A stretch of DNA of 64,000 bases from Mycobacterium sp. 852013-50091_SCH5140682 (GCF_001665685.1 NZ_LZTB01000017.1:23242-87241); one strand, 5' to 3'. Shown: positions 1 to 8,573, numbered from the stretch's first letter. Translations and numbers: made by a program. The notes: generated by a model not told the origin, from the letters alone.

Positions 1-1140
1 GGTGCGGGCACCGTCGGTCATATCGAACGCATGCCCCGCACCGGGCAATTCGATATAGCTGACAGGTGACTGCGATACGGCCTTGAGCCGGTCGACGAAG
101 GTGCGGGCCTGCGCGACCGGGATGACGCTGTCGCCGGTGCCGTGGACAACCAGGAACGGCGGGGCGTCACGGTGGATCTGCGCGATGGGCGATGCCAACC
201 GGTAGATCTCCGGGTGCCGGTCGATGCGACGGCCGACGACGACCCGTTCGAGGAAGTTGACGAACCGCACCCGCTCCTCGGTGGACCGGTCTTCCCAGTC
301 GTAGCGGCCGTAGATGCCGACGACGGCGTCCACCGAAGTGTCCGAGCCGTCGGGCAGCGCTCCCTGCAGATCAGGATGGTTAGGCGTGAGCCCGGCCAGC
401 GCGGCCAGGTGCCCACCGGCCGAGCAGCCCGCGACGGCGACGAAGCTGCGGTCACCGCCGAACTTGTCGACGTTGGCCCTGGCCCACGCGATCGCCGCCT
501 TGACGTCGGTGATGTGCCGCGGCCAGCGGTGATGCGGCGCCACCCGGTAGTCGATGGACAGGCACACCCAGCCGCGCTGCGCGAGGTGCGACATCAGGGC
601 GTAGCCCTGCAACATCCGACTCCCGTGCACCCAGGCTCCGCCGGGTACGAACAGCAGAACCGGCGCGGGTTCGCTGGGCAGGTGCTTGGGCCGCCACACG
701 TCGAGCAGCTGCGTCGGGCTGTCGCCGTAGCGCACCGAGGTCCGGTACACGTCGCGGCGGTATTCCAGCGTGTTGCACAGCGGCGGCATGGGCCGCTGGG
801 CCGGCCAGTCGATGTCGAGGTCGGCAGGGGTGACCACACCGCGCAGCGCCGCCTGGGCGATCGAGTTGGTCATGTCGCGCTCTGCCTTGCGCACCTGGGC
901 ATTTCCCGGGGTCAGGCGGGATTTCGCCGACGAGGCGAAGAAATCGGGCATATGCCGGAAGCCCCAGACACCCATCGCGGCCATCGCCCCGAGTGGCTCC
1001 AGGTGCTTGCCGACGACCGGCAACGAGGCCGAGGCCACGGTCCAGGCCAGCACATGGTCGGCCGGCGTGGCCCGCAGCAACCAACGAGCCCGGCTGGCAA
1101 GGCTGGGTCCGCGGTGCCGGTCGTCCGGTCGTGCCGTCAT
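1..1140 (-). CDS. lipC: LipC-type alpha/beta hydrolase (carboxylesterase), C-terminus outside window
   Basis: The minus-strand frame is open from an ATG at 1140 to base 1 (380 codons) and has no stop in the window, so the gene is cut at its C-terminus. The frame reads as an HSL-type esterase. It has an oxyanion motif in the PGGAWVHGSR variant of HGGG, the nucleophile elbow GCSAGGH, an Asp in GTGDSVIP and the catalytic His in GAGHAFD. The phrases DYRVAPHHRWPRHI and DKFGGDR match my memory of mycobacterial LipC (Rv0220, about 403 aa). Its place beyond pckG in inverted Rv0198c-Rv0220 order agrees. It diverges from the acyl-CoA dehydrogenase at 1264. Role inferred: hydrolysis of short- to medium-chain esters or envelope lipids. 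Confidence 0.85.
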   Translation of the reverse strand, partial: MTARPDDRHRGPSLASRARWLLRATPADHVLAWTVASASLPVVGKHLEPLGAMAAMGVWGFRHMPDFFASSAKSRLTPGNAQVRKAERDMTNSIAQAALRGVVTPADLDIDWPAQRPMPPLCNTLEYRRDVYRTSVRYGDSPTQLLDVWRPKHLPSEPAPVLLFVPGGAWVHGSRMLQGYALMSHLAQRGWVCLSIDYRVAPHHRWPRHITDVKAAIAWARANVDKFGGDRSFVAVAGCSAGGHLAALAGLTPNHPDLQGALPDGSDTSVDAVVGIYGRYDWEDRSTEERVRFVNFLERVVVGRRIDRHPEIYRLASPIAQIHRDAPPFLVVHGTGDSVIPVAQARTFVDRLKAVSQSPVSYIELPGAGHAFDMTDGART

Positions 1141-1194
1141 TTCGCGAGCGTACCGCGCATCGACGCGGGTCAGGTGACAACTTCGCCAACTTGT

Positions 1195-1213
1195 ACAGTC
1201 GATGTCGGACTGT
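1195..1213. promoter_or_regulatory. Inverted repeat in lipC/fadE divergent promoter (candidate TetR-type operator)
   Basis: ACAGTC (1195-1200) and GACTGT (1208-1213) form a perfect 6-bp inverted repeat with a 7-bp spacer, midway between the divergent starts at 1140 and 1264. A second small palindrome, TTAGC-TTC-GCTAA (1249-1261), lies directly before the fadE ATG. No regulator gene is adjacent, so the cognate protein is unknown. Confidence 0.4.
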
Positions 1214-1263
1214 GACCTGGATCACCTATACGTCGGCTCCTCACCCCGTTAGCTTCGCTAAAC

Positions 1264-3426
1264 ATGGGTAAGTCAGCTCTGGCCATCACCGAAGAACACC
1301 AAGACCTTGCCGAATCGGCTCTCGGGCAGCTCTCGCGGCTCGGCAGCCGCGACGCAGCCCGAGCCAGCCTGGCCGCCCCGGGGCGCTACCCCGACGAAAT
1401 CTGGTCGGCAGCAGCCGATCTCGGCTGGACCGGGCTCGCCGTCGCCGAAGAGCACGAGGGGCTGGGTTTCGGGCTCTCTGAACTGGCCGTGGTGGTCGAG
1501 GTCGCCGGCCGCGAGCTGATGCCCGGACCGTTCCTGCCTACCGTCGCCGCGGCGGTGGTGATCGATCACGTTGCACCCGAAGCGGTTCGGGCGCAATTAC
1601 TTCCGGGGCTGGCAACCGGCTCATCCGTCGGGGCGCTTGGGTTGGCAGGCACCGTGACGATCACTGCAGACGGTGTGCTTGACGGCTCGGCGGCCGCCGT
1701 GCTGGGCGCGCCCGACGCCCACGTTCTGGTCCTTGCCGCGGGAGACGACCTCGTCATAGTCGACGCCGCCGCCGACGGTGTCACGGTGACGGCCGAGGAG
1801 GGGCTGGACCCCACGCGCAGTATCGGCACGGTGACACTGCGTGCGGTCTCGGTCGGCGATGACCGGGTGCTGCGGGGCGCTGCCCGCTTGGCGCGCACGG
1901 TCTTTCGTGTCCTGGCCGGTGCCGAGGCAGTCGGCGTGGCGTGGGCCGCGCTGGACATGGCGGTGGAGTACGCCAAGGTGCGCGAACAGTTCGGCCGGAC
2001 CATCGGCACATTCCAGGCCGTCAAACACCACGCCGCCAACATGCTGGTGGCCGCCGAACAGACCACCGCCGCCGTCTGGGACGCCGCCCGTGCCGACGAT
2101 CTCGACGGCGCCTGGTTCGCCGCCGCCGTCGCCGCAGCGCACGCCGCCCGAGCGGTGGTGTTCAACGCGGAGTACAACATTCAGCTGCACGGCGGCATCG
2201 GGTTCACCTGGGAACACGATGCCCACCTGTACTTGCGCCGGGCCCGGACGCTGGCCGCGCTGCTCAGCGAGGGGGCCGACCCGTTGCTCGACGTCGTCGA
2301 CGGGCAGCGCACCGGACGCGCTCAGGGCGCGTCGTTCACCCTTCCACCCGAAGCCGAAGTGCACCGGAAGGCCGCTGCCGAGGCGGCCGCGGCGGTGCGG
2401 ACCCTGCCCACCGAGCAGCGCCGCGATTATCTCGTCGACTCCGGCTATCTCGTGCCGCACTGGCCCAAGCCGTGGGGTCGGGGCGCAGATGTGTTGGAGC
2501 AGTTGGTGATCGAGGAAGAGTTCGCCGACCTCGAGCGAGCCGACATGGGGATCACCGGATGGGTGACGCTGACCATCGCTCAGGCGGGCACCGACGATCA
2601 GCGTGAACGTTGGGTGGAGCCGGTATTGCGAGGAGAGGTCATGTGGTGCCAGCTGTTCTCCGAGCCGGGCGCCGGATCCGATGCCGCGGCGGTACGCACC
2701 GCGGCGAAAAAGGTCGACGGCGGCTGGCGGGTCACGGGGCAGAAGGTGTGGACCAGCCTGGCTCAGCACTGCCAGTGGGGCCTGGCCACCGTGCGCACCG
2801 ATCCCGACGCACCCAAGCACGCCGGGGTGACGATGATGGCCATCGACATGAAAGCACCTGGGGTCACGGTGAACCCGCTGCAAGGTTTGACCGGCGACGC
2901 CCACTTCAACGAGGTGTTCTTCGACGACGTGTTCGTGCCCGACGAGGATGTGGTCGGTGATGTGAACAAGGGCTGGCTGGTGGCGCGCGCGACACTGGGC
3001 AATGAGCGCATCTCGATCGGCGGAGGTTCGGCGGCGCCGACCGGATTCAGCGCCGACGATCTCGTGGCCATGCTCGACGCGTCTCCCGACGGGGCAGGCT
3101 ACGCGCGGCGCGCCGGAGAGGTGATCGCCGTCGGCCACACGCTGCGGCTGCTGAACCTGCGTCGCGTGTCGCGGGCCATCGCCGGTGCCGAACCCGGCCC
3201 GGAAGGCAACGTGACCAAGCTACTGGTGGCCGAGCATTCACAACGGTTGACCGAACTCGGCATGGATCTGGCCGGGGCAGCCGCAGTCTCCGGTGCCACC
3301 CGCAAGCTGACCCGCGCCTACCTGGGCAACCGGGCGATGACGATCGCCGGCGGAACCTCGGAGATCACCCGCAACACCATCGCCGAGCGGATCCTCGGCC
3401 TACCTCGCGACCCGCTGCTCAAGTAG
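1264..3426 (+). CDS. Fused two-domain acyl-CoA dehydrogenase (FadE, FadE6/FadE22/FadE34 type)
   Basis: The protein is 720 aa, about twice a normal acyl-CoA dehydrogenase. Residues 1-350 form one ACAD unit (REQFGRTIGTFQAVKHH, LHGGIGFTWEHD) and residues 375-720 a second (WCQLFSEPGAGSDAA, GQKVWTSLAQH, IAGGTSEITRNTIAERILG). Fused ACADs of 710-730 aa are known in mycobacteria; in the best studied, the two halves supply complementary parts of the FAD/substrate site. Expected role: alpha,beta-dehydrogenation of an acyl-CoA, possibly with a bulky or branched chain. The gene stands alone between the divergent lipC and the HNH gene, so its substrate cannot be read from context. The ATG at 1264 is chosen because it precedes a continuous ACAD N-terminus. 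Confidence 0.9.
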   Translation: MGKSALAITEEHQDLAESALGQLSRLGSRDAARASLAAPGRYPDEIWSAAADLGWTGLAVAEEHEGLGFGLSELAVVVEVAGRELMPGPFLPTVAAAVVIDHVAPEAVRAQLLPGLATGSSVGALGLAGTVTITADGVLDGSAAAVLGAPDAHVLVLAAGDDLVIVDAAADGVTVTAEEGLDPTRSIGTVTLRAVSVGDDRVLRGAARLARTVFRVLAGAEAVGVAWAALDMAVEYAKVREQFGRTIGTFQAVKHHAANMLVAAEQTTAAVWDAARADDLDGAWFAAAVAAAHAARAVVFNAEYNIQLHGGIGFTWEHDAHLYLRRARTLAALLSEGADPLLDVVDGQRTGRAQGASFTLPPEAEVHRKAAAEAAAAVRTLPTEQRRDYLVDSGYLVPHWPKPWGRGADVLEQLVIEEEFADLERADMGITGWVTLTIAQAGTDDQRERWVEPVLRGEVMWCQLFSEPGAGSDAAAVRTAAKKVDGGWRVTGQKVWTSLAQHCQWGLATVRTDPDAPKHAGVTMMAIDMKAPGVTVNPLQGLTGDAHFNEVFFDDVFVPDEDVVGDVNKGWLVARATLGNERISIGGGSAAPTGFSADDLVAMLDASPDGAGYARRAGEVIAVGHTLRLLNLRRVSRAIAGAEPGPEGNVTKLLVAEHSQRLTELGMDLAGAAAVSGATRKLTRAYLGNRAMTIAGGTSEITRNTIAERILGLPRDPLLK

Positions 3427-3452
3427 TTCCCGGACTTGCACCGCCTTGCACT

Positions 3453-3519
3453 TGCACCGCGAGCGTGCGCGTCTGCTGCCCGACACGCCGGGTCTCACCG
3501 GCAGTTCACGCACGCTCGC
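3453..3519. repeat. Dispersed mycobacterial intergenic palindrome, copy A
   Basis: The segment begins with a 37-bp unit (3453-3489) that recurs, inverted and with one mismatch, at 3926-3962. Internally it can fold: GCGAGCGTGCG (3459-3469) pairs exactly with CGCACGCTCGC (3509-3519). It lies between the fadE stop and the HNH start. It resembles the GCGAGCGTGCG / GCGAGCAGACGC family seen repeatedly between mycobacterial genes. Confidence 0.75.
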
Positions 3520-3537
3520 GACGCCTACGCTCACCGC

Positions 3538-3888
3538 ATGGCGGTCAGTCGAACCCGTCGGGCCCGTGCGGCCCGCAAGCGCAAGCGCCGTCTGGACAAT
3601 GTCGTCAACGACCTCACCGACGCGCAGTGGGCCGCGATCAAAGATGCGTGGAACGGTTGTGCCTACTGCGGCGCGGCCGGCACGGCGCTGCAGCGGGATT
3701 GCGTCATGGCCATCTCGCGTGGCGGCCGGTACACCATCGACAACGTCGTGCCTGCGTGCGCATCGTGCAATGCGAGCAAATGCAATGACGAGGTGACGGG
3801 CTGGATGCGGCGCAAGCGGCTCGACGAACGTCTCTTCCTGACGCGGTACGTCGAAATCCGGGCGGCGTTGACGGCCTCTGCACCCTGA
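3538..3888 (+). CDS. Small HNH-family endonuclease-like protein
   Basis: The protein is 116 aa from the ATG at 3538. The open frame extends upstream to 3436, but that part reads the palindromic repeat and a basic start at 3538 (MAVSRTRRARAARKRKRR) is better. An HNH core with two zinc knuckles is visible: CAYC (residues 41-44) and CASCNASK (74-81), with a central RDCVMAISRGGRYTIDN. In canonical HNH enzymes the centre reads DHVxPxSRGG; here the first His is Cys55. The basic N-terminus suggests nucleic-acid binding. Catalysis is uncertain because of the His-to-Cys change. The gene stands alone, bracketed by inverted copies of a 37-bp repeat. Confidence 0.75.
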   Translation: MAVSRTRRARAARKRKRRLDNVVNDLTDAQWAAIKDAWNGCAYCGAAGTALQRDCVMAISRGGRYTIDNVVPACASCNASKCNDEVTGWMRRKRLDERLFLTRYVEIRAALTASAP

Positions 3889-3892
3889 CGGC

Positions 3893-3962
3893 ACCGCGAG
3901 TGTGCGCAAAATGCTGCTGAAGTAAGGCGTGTCGGGCAGCAGACACGCACGCTCGCGGTGCA
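3893..3962. repeat. Dispersed mycobacterial intergenic palindrome, copy B
   Basis: The right part (3926-3962) is the reverse complement of 3453-3489 with a single mismatch in 37 bases. The left arm GCGAGTGTGCG (3896-3906) pairs with CGCACGCTCGC (3946-3956) with one G-T, giving a long-loop hairpin. It lies between the convergent stops of the HNH gene (3888) and the ABC permease gene (3967), where it could act as a bidirectional terminator. Confidence 0.75.
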
Positions 3963-3966
3963 AAGG

Positions 3967-4764
3967 TCAACGGAGGGCGGCGCGGCCCCTGATACGGCCG
4001 AGGAGCACAAGGGCCAACAGGGTGACGAGCAGCAGGATGGTGGTGCATGCGGCCGCCTGGAATGCCTGGCCACGGTCGGTGAGCCCGAAGATGGTGACGG
4101 GCAAGGTCTTCCAGGTCGCGGGATAGACCATCACCGTGGCGCCGAGCTCACCCATCGACAGCGCGACGGCCAACCCGGCCGCGGCGCCCAACGACGGCAA
4201 CAGCAACGGCAACGTCACCCGCGTCAGCACCCGAACGGGCCCGGCGCCAAGCGATTCGGCCGCCTGCCGGTAGGCCGGGTCGAGCCGGTCCAGCGCTGCC
4301 GACACCGCACTGAACGCGAATGCCAGCACCAGCACGGTGTGCGCGAGGATCACGATCCACCGCGTGCCGCCGAGTAGCAGCGGGCGGGAGTTGAACGCGA
4401 TGAGCAACCCGAGGCCGATGGCCACCGATGGCACGGCGATCGGTAGATGAAACACGGCGTCGGTGAATTTCCGCAGCCACGAGGGGCACTCACGCGCAGC
4501 GAGCGCCGCCCAGGTTCCCAGCACCAGCGCGATGGCGCCGGCCACGAATGCGGTCTGCAGGCTCACCGACAGGCTGGCCAGGTTCTCGCCGGACAACGCG
4601 TCCTGAAAGTGACCGAAGCCGAGGTTCGACGGCAGCGCCGATGTCCACGTCCCGGCCAGGCCGGCCAGCACCACGGTGGCCAGGGGTGCCACGAACACCA
4701 CGAGCACCACGAGCCCGAAAACGGTAAGTACGAGGGCCTTAGTGCGCCTGTTCCACAACAGCAT
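3967..4764 (-). CDS. ABC transporter permease, phosphonate (2-aminoethylphosphonate) type
   Basis: The product is about 265 aa with the binding-protein-dependent permease fold: N-terminal membrane segment VLTVFGLVVLVVFVAPLATVVL, several more hydrophobic helices, and an EAA-like loop around YRQAAESLGAGPVRVLTRVTLP. I prefer the ATG at 4764, preceded by AAGGGG, over the GTG at 4773, which sits too close to that motif. It overlaps the preceding permease gene by 26 bp and is the last gene of a minus-strand operon with permease 1, ATPase and receptor. Family and context indicate the second inner-membrane subunit of an AEP importer (PhnV-like). Confidence 0.85.
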   Translation of the reverse strand: MLLWNRRTKALVLTVFGLVVLVVFVAPLATVVLAGLAGTWTSALPSNLGFGHFQDALSGENLASLSVSLQTAFVAGAIALVLGTWAALAARECPSWLRKFTDAVFHLPIAVPSVAIGLGLLIAFNSRPLLLGGTRWIVILAHTVLVLAFAFSAVSAALDRLDPAYRQAAESLGAGPVRVLTRVTLPLLLPSLGAAAGLAVALSMGELGATVMVYPATWKTLPVTIFGLTDRGQAFQAAACTTILLLVTLLALVLLGRIRGRAALR

Positions 4765-5629
4765 CGGCCACACCCCTTCCGGTTGTCATGCGCGCGAACA
4801 CCATTCGGTACGCCGCGTACAGGCCCAGTGACAGCACCACCTGCACGGTCGCGATGACCGCGGCACCGGGCAGGTCGAACGTGACGATGCCCCGCGTGTA
4901 GATCAGCACCGGCAGGGTGATGACGCCCTTGGCGCCGGTGAACAACACGATGCCGAATTCGTTGAGCGTCAACAGCAGTACCAAGCTGCCGCCGGCCACC
5001 AGCGCGGGCCAAGCCTCCGGCATGATCACCGACCGCAGGACCCGCAGGGGTGAGGCGCCCAGGCTGGCCGCCACGTCGAGTTGTGCGGGCGGCAGCACTG
5101 CGAACGCCGCCAGCAGTGGCCGCACCACGAACGGCGTGAAGAACGTGATCTCGGCGGCGACGACGCCGGCCGGCGTGTAGAGGAAGTTGAGCACCGCGGT
5201 ATCACCGCCGGTGACGCTGCGGATCGCGGCGTTCACCGCACCGGCGGTGCCGTACAGGAACGTGAAGGCCAGGGTGATGAGGAACGACGGCAGCGACAGC
5301 ACGGTGTCGATCAGCCGGCCCACCAGCTGCGAACCGGGAAACGGCACGAAGGCCAGCACGATCGCCACGAAGGTGCCGAGGACCAGGCAGCCTGCCGTCG
5401 ACGTGGCCGCGATGGCGACGGTGCGCCACAACGCATCCCGGAACACCTCCGAACCCAGCACCTCGGACCAGGTGCCGGTGTCAGCCGACTCCCCGAGCAC
5501 CCGCAGCAGCGGGTAGAGCGCGATCAGCAGCACCACCAGCAGTGGGGGCAGCACCCACAGCGCCGCCCGGGACCGCGGTGCGGCGGCCCGCTCCGGGGCT
5601 TCTGCGGTGTGCTCGTCGAGAAGCGTCAC
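4739..5629 (-). CDS. ABC transporter permease, phosphonate (2-aminoethylphosphonate) type
   Basis: The product is 296 aa with roughly six membrane segments; the first is LWVLPPLLVVLLIALYPLL after a 25-residue polar tail. The EAA loop reads LDVAASLGASPLRVLRSVIMPEAWPAL. It starts at a GTG (5629) overlapping the ATPase stop in GTGA, so translation is probably coupled. It pairs with the 3967-4764 permease to form the membrane channel; PhnU-like by analogy with the AEP transporters of Salmonella-type clusters. Confidence 0.85.
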   Translation of the reverse strand: MTLLDEHTAEAPERAAAPRSRAALWVLPPLLVVLLIALYPLLRVLGESADTGTWSEVLGSEVFRDALWRTVAIAATSTAGCLVLGTFVAIVLAFVPFPGSQLVGRLIDTVLSLPSFLITLAFTFLYGTAGAVNAAIRSVTGGDTAVLNFLYTPAGVVAAEITFFTPFVVRPLLAAFAVLPPAQLDVAASLGASPLRVLRSVIMPEAWPALVAGGSLVLLLTLNEFGIVLFTGAKGVITLPVLIYTRGIVTFDLPGAAVIATVQVVLSLGLYAAYRMVFARMTTGRGVADAVVEQAH

Positions 5630-6798
5630 GCGGCGGCCTGCACGAGTACCCCGGCCGGCTCGGGAATCCGGACGCCGACCTCATTGCCCACCTCGAACTG
5701 CGCGTGGCCCGGTACGTCGAGTTCGACGGGGCTGTCGGGAAGACCGTTGACCGACACCACGAGACGCGTCGTCGCGCCGCGCCACACCGCGGATTTCACT
5801 TCGGCCCGCATGGCGTCGCGGTTGCCCAGCGACACCAGTTGGAGGGCGTGCGGGCGGATACACAGCAGCGCCGAAGATCCTGGCGCCCAGTCGATCTTGC
5901 CGACGGCAGGTTGGGGCGCCTCGGCGCTGACGGTGCGGTTGGCGACGGTCACCAGCGCTGAGGTCCCGATGACCCGGCCCACCGTGCAGGGAATCAGGTT
6001 GGCGCCGCCGAGGAACGCCGCGGTGAAGCTGGTAGGCGGGCGTTTCCACAAGTTTTCGGCGGTGTCGACGTCCATCAGCCGGGCGTTGTTCATCACGACG
6101 ATCCGGTCGGCCAGGGCCAGCGCCTCAGCCTGGTCGTGGGTCACGTAGAGCATCGCGGTGTCCGGCAGTGACTCCTTGAGCTGCTGCAGTTCGGCAAGCA
6201 TCGACTGCCGCAGTTGCGCGTCCAGCGCCGCGAGCGGCTCGTCGAGCAGCAGCACCTTGGGCCGGATCGCCAGCGCCCGGGCGATCGCGATGCGCTGCTG
6301 CTGACCGCCGGAAAGCTCACGGGGCAACCGTTTTCCGTAAGCGGCCATGCCGACCATGTCCAGGGCCTCGGCCACCCGGACCCCGATCTCAGCGCGCGGC
6401 ACCCGTTTCGCCTTCAGACCGAACGCGACGTTCTCGGCCACCCGCATGTGCGGGAACAGCGCATAGGACTGCAGCACCACACCGATGCCGCGTTTGGCCG
6501 GCGGCAGGTCGGTGATGTCGCGCCCGGCCAGCCGGACCGTGCCCGACGTGGGCCGGACGAACCCGGCGAGCGCACCCAGCGCCGTCGACTTGCCCGATCC
6601 GCTCGGCCCCAGCAGCGCGACCGTCTCACCGGTGCCCACCCGAAGGTTGAAGTCGATCAGGGCCTGCGTCACCCGCTTGCCCCGGCCGTAGCGCACCCCC
6701 ACCCGGTCGAAAGTGATGGCAGGCGTGCGCGATTCGTGCTTCGTGTCCTCGTTCTGGTCGGCCTCGGTGTTCGGCCGGCCCAGCCCTGTCTCGGTCAT
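5626..6798 (-). CDS. ABC transporter ATPase, phosphonate type, with C-terminal TOBE region
   Basis: The product is 390 aa from the ATG at 6798; the frame is open further upstream but that part overlaps the receptor gene. Walker A is GPSGSGKST, the signature is LSGGQQQRIAIARAL, Walker B is VLLLDEPLAALD and the switch His is in YVTHDQAEALALADR. A TOBE-like C-terminal domain (about 260-390) is typical of ATPases for AEP, iron and polyamine importers. It begins one base after the receptor stop and overlaps the next permease start by 4 bp, so the four transport genes form one operon. Confidence 0.9.
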   Translation of the reverse strand: MTETGLGRPNTEADQNEDTKHESRTPAITFDRVGVRYGRGKRVTQALIDFNLRVGTGETVALLGPSGSGKSTALGALAGFVRPTSGTVRLAGRDITDLPPAKRGIGVVLQSYALFPHMRVAENVAFGLKAKRVPRAEIGVRVAEALDMVGMAAYGKRLPRELSGGQQQRIAIARALAIRPKVLLLDEPLAALDAQLRQSMLAELQQLKESLPDTAMLYVTHDQAEALALADRIVVMNNARLMDVDTAENLWKRPPTSFTAAFLGGANLIPCTVGRVIGTSALVTVANRTVSAEAPQPAVGKIDWAPGSSALLCIRPHALQLVSLGNRDAMRAEVKSAVWRGATTRLVVSVNGLPDSPVELDVPGHAQFEVGNEVGVRIPEPAGVLVQAAA

Positions 6799-6799
6799 C

Positions 6800-7846
6800 T
6801 CAGTTGCCTGTGGCCTTCTGATAGGCCGCGAGGTCGGCGTCGAGCCCTGCCAGCACCGCATTCCAGTCCGGTACCCACACCTCGACCCCGTCGAGCACGC
6901 CTGCTGGTGTATTCGGCTGCGGCGCACCGTTGCCCACGAGGTTGTCGCGCACCGGGATGCCCAGCGCACCGGTGGCGACGGTCTTCTGCACACCGTCGGT
7001 GAGCAGGTAACTCAGCAGCTTCTTGGCGTTGTCGGCGTGCGGAGCGCCCTTGGTGACACCCGCGACGTAGGGCAGCGATACCGTCGTGCGCTTGCCGTCG
7101 TGCGCGGGAATGAAGATGCTGAACGTCGACTTGTCGTCCTTGATGGAGCCCAGGTTCATCTGCACGTCGCCGTTGGCAACCAGCAGTTCACCGTTGCTCA
7201 CCTTGGGTTGCAGCTTGCCGGTCGACGACGACGGCCCGACGTTGTTGGCCTGCAGCTTGCTCAGGTAGTCGAGCGCACCGTCGCGGCCGCGCAGGTGCTG
7301 CAGCAGCACGAGCACCGCGGTACCGTCGCCGGCCTGCCCCGGCGTCGAGTACTGAAGCTTGCCTTTGAATCGTGGGTCGAGCAGATCGTCCCACCCCGCC
7401 GGCGCAGGTTTGACGGACGGGTTGGCGATGAAGCTCAGCGCGTTGTTCACGATCGGCACATACCTGCCGTCCGGGCCGACCTGCCCTGCCGCGATACCGG
7501 TGGTGTCGACCCCGCTGGGCACGAGAAGCCCTGACTTGTCGGCCTTCTGGATGAAGGGCGGCAAGGTCACCAGCAGATCGGCCTGCGGATTGGACTGCTC
7601 CTTCTCCACACGCGAGACCACCTCACCGGAGCCCGCCTCGACGACGTTCACCGCGACACCGGTGTCCTTGGTGAACGCGTCGAACGTCGACTTGTACCAG
7701 GAGCCCAGGCCATCCGCGCTGTAGACGGTGACGGCGCCGGCCGCACCGGAGCCGGTCGTTCCGGTGCCGCCGCAGGCTGCGCTCAACATGGTGGTGAGTG
7801 CGACCGTCGCGATTGCCGTCGCGCGCAGTAGATGTCGTGTCTTCAT
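6800..7846 (-). CDS. Phosphonate ABC transporter substrate-binding lipoprotein
   Basis: The product is 348 aa. The signal peptide ends in a lipobox (LSAAC, Cys near residue 25), so the mature protein is lipid-anchored outside the membrane. The body is a class-II periplasmic binding protein (VTVYSADGLGSWYKSTFDAF, FKGKLQYSTPGQAGDGTAVL), similar to the 2-aminoethylphosphonate/Fe receptor family (PhnS-like). An RBS-like AAGGAACCC precedes the ATG at 7846. It sits between the phosphonatase-like gene and the ATPase, which supports a C2-aminophosphonate ligand. The exact ligand (AEP or an N-methylated form) is inferred. Confidence 0.88.
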   Translation of the reverse strand: MKTRHLLRATAIATVALTTMLSAACGGTGTTGSGAAGAVTVYSADGLGSWYKSTFDAFTKDTGVAVNVVEAGSGEVVSRVEKEQSNPQADLLVTLPPFIQKADKSGLLVPSGVDTTGIAAGQVGPDGRYVPIVNNALSFIANPSVKPAPAGWDDLLDPRFKGKLQYSTPGQAGDGTAVLVLLQHLRGRDGALDYLSKLQANNVGPSSSTGKLQPKVSNGELLVANGDVQMNLGSIKDDKSTFSIFIPAHDGKRTTVSLPYVAGVTKGAPHADNAKKLLSYLLTDGVQKTVATGALGIPVRDNLVGNGAPQPNTPAGVLDGVEVWVPDWNAVLAGLDADLAAYQKATGN

Positions 7847-7861
7847 GGGTTCCTTCTCTGA

Positions 7862-8560
7862 TCAGCCAAGCAACAACAGGTCGGCGAAGTCGGTGACGGA
7901 GCCGACCACGTGAGTAGCTCCGGCGGCACGCAGTTGCTCTTCGGAGTGCGCGCCGGTGAGGGTGCCCGCGGCGATGGCAGCGCCTGCGCGCAGGGCACTT
8001 TCGATATCGTTCGCGGTGTCGCCGAGGACCGCGACGTTGTCGACGCCATCGGCTTGCAGCCGGATCAACGCCGTCAGGATGAGGTCAGGGTGGGGGCGCC
8101 CACGCACACCGGGCTCCGGTGCGAGCACCAGATCGGCCAGATCCTGCCAGCCGAGCGCGGACAGCAGCTTGCCCTGCGTGACGCCGCTGAACCCGGTGGT
8201 CAGCGCGACCTTGATGCCGGCCTGACGCAACTCCGTGATGGCCTCGGCCGCACCGTCGATGGGCTCCGCCCGGCCGGCCGCGATCAATTTGGCATAAGCC
8301 TTCTCGAATTCGGCGTTGGCGCGTCGCGCGAGATCCTCGGTGCCGAACAGGGCCCAGAACACCTCGATCTTGGACTGCCCCATGGTGTCCAGCACGTACT
8401 CGCGGGCGCGGTCCCGTTCGGACCCGGCTGCGGGCACGCCGACTGCCGTGGCGGCGGACTCGAATGCGCTGACCACCAGCCCGTCGTCGGACACCGTCGT
8501 GCCCGCCATGTCGATGACGGCAAGCTGGATGTCGTCAAGTTGTATGTCATTGGTAGACAT
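7862..8560 (-). CDS. Phosphonatase-like HAD hydrolase (PhnX-related)
   Basis: The product is 232 aa of the HAD superfamily. Motif I is IDMAGTTV (nucleophile Asp17) and the C-terminal motif is GDTANDIESALRAGA. In the cap, MGQSK places Lys64 where PhnX phosphonatases carry the Schiff-base lysine. The expected reaction is phosphonoacetaldehyde + H2O -> acetaldehyde + phosphate, in the cytoplasm. No PhnW transaminase is nearby, so the aldehyde probably comes from the FAD oxidoreductase 13 bp upstream. It belongs to the family annotated phosphonatase-like, whose in vivo substrate is less certain than that of true PhnX. Confidence 0.83.
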   Translation of the reverse strand: MSTNDIQLDDIQLAVIDMAGTTVSDDGLVVSAFESAATAVGVPAAGSERDRAREYVLDTMGQSKIEVFWALFGTEDLARRANAEFEKAYAKLIAAGRAEPIDGAAEAITELRQAGIKVALTTGFSGVTQGKLLSALGWQDLADLVLAPEPGVRGRPHPDLILTALIRLQADGVDNVAVLGDTANDIESALRAGAAIAAGTLTGAHSEEQLRAAGATHVVGSVTDFADLLLLG

Positions 8561-8573
8561 GCATTTCCCTCAC

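Noticed and set aside
142..1215. 357-codon plus-strand frame and a 257-codon minus frame at the left edge
   Set aside because: Both are shadows of the LipC-type gene, whose frame is open to the window edge and carries GCSAGGH and GHAFD motifs.
1621..3138. 505-codon minus-strand frame
   Set aside because: Opposite the fused acyl-CoA dehydrogenase; no recognisable motif.
3436..3537. Longer start of the HNH protein
   Set aside because: The extra codons translate the dispersed palindromic repeat.
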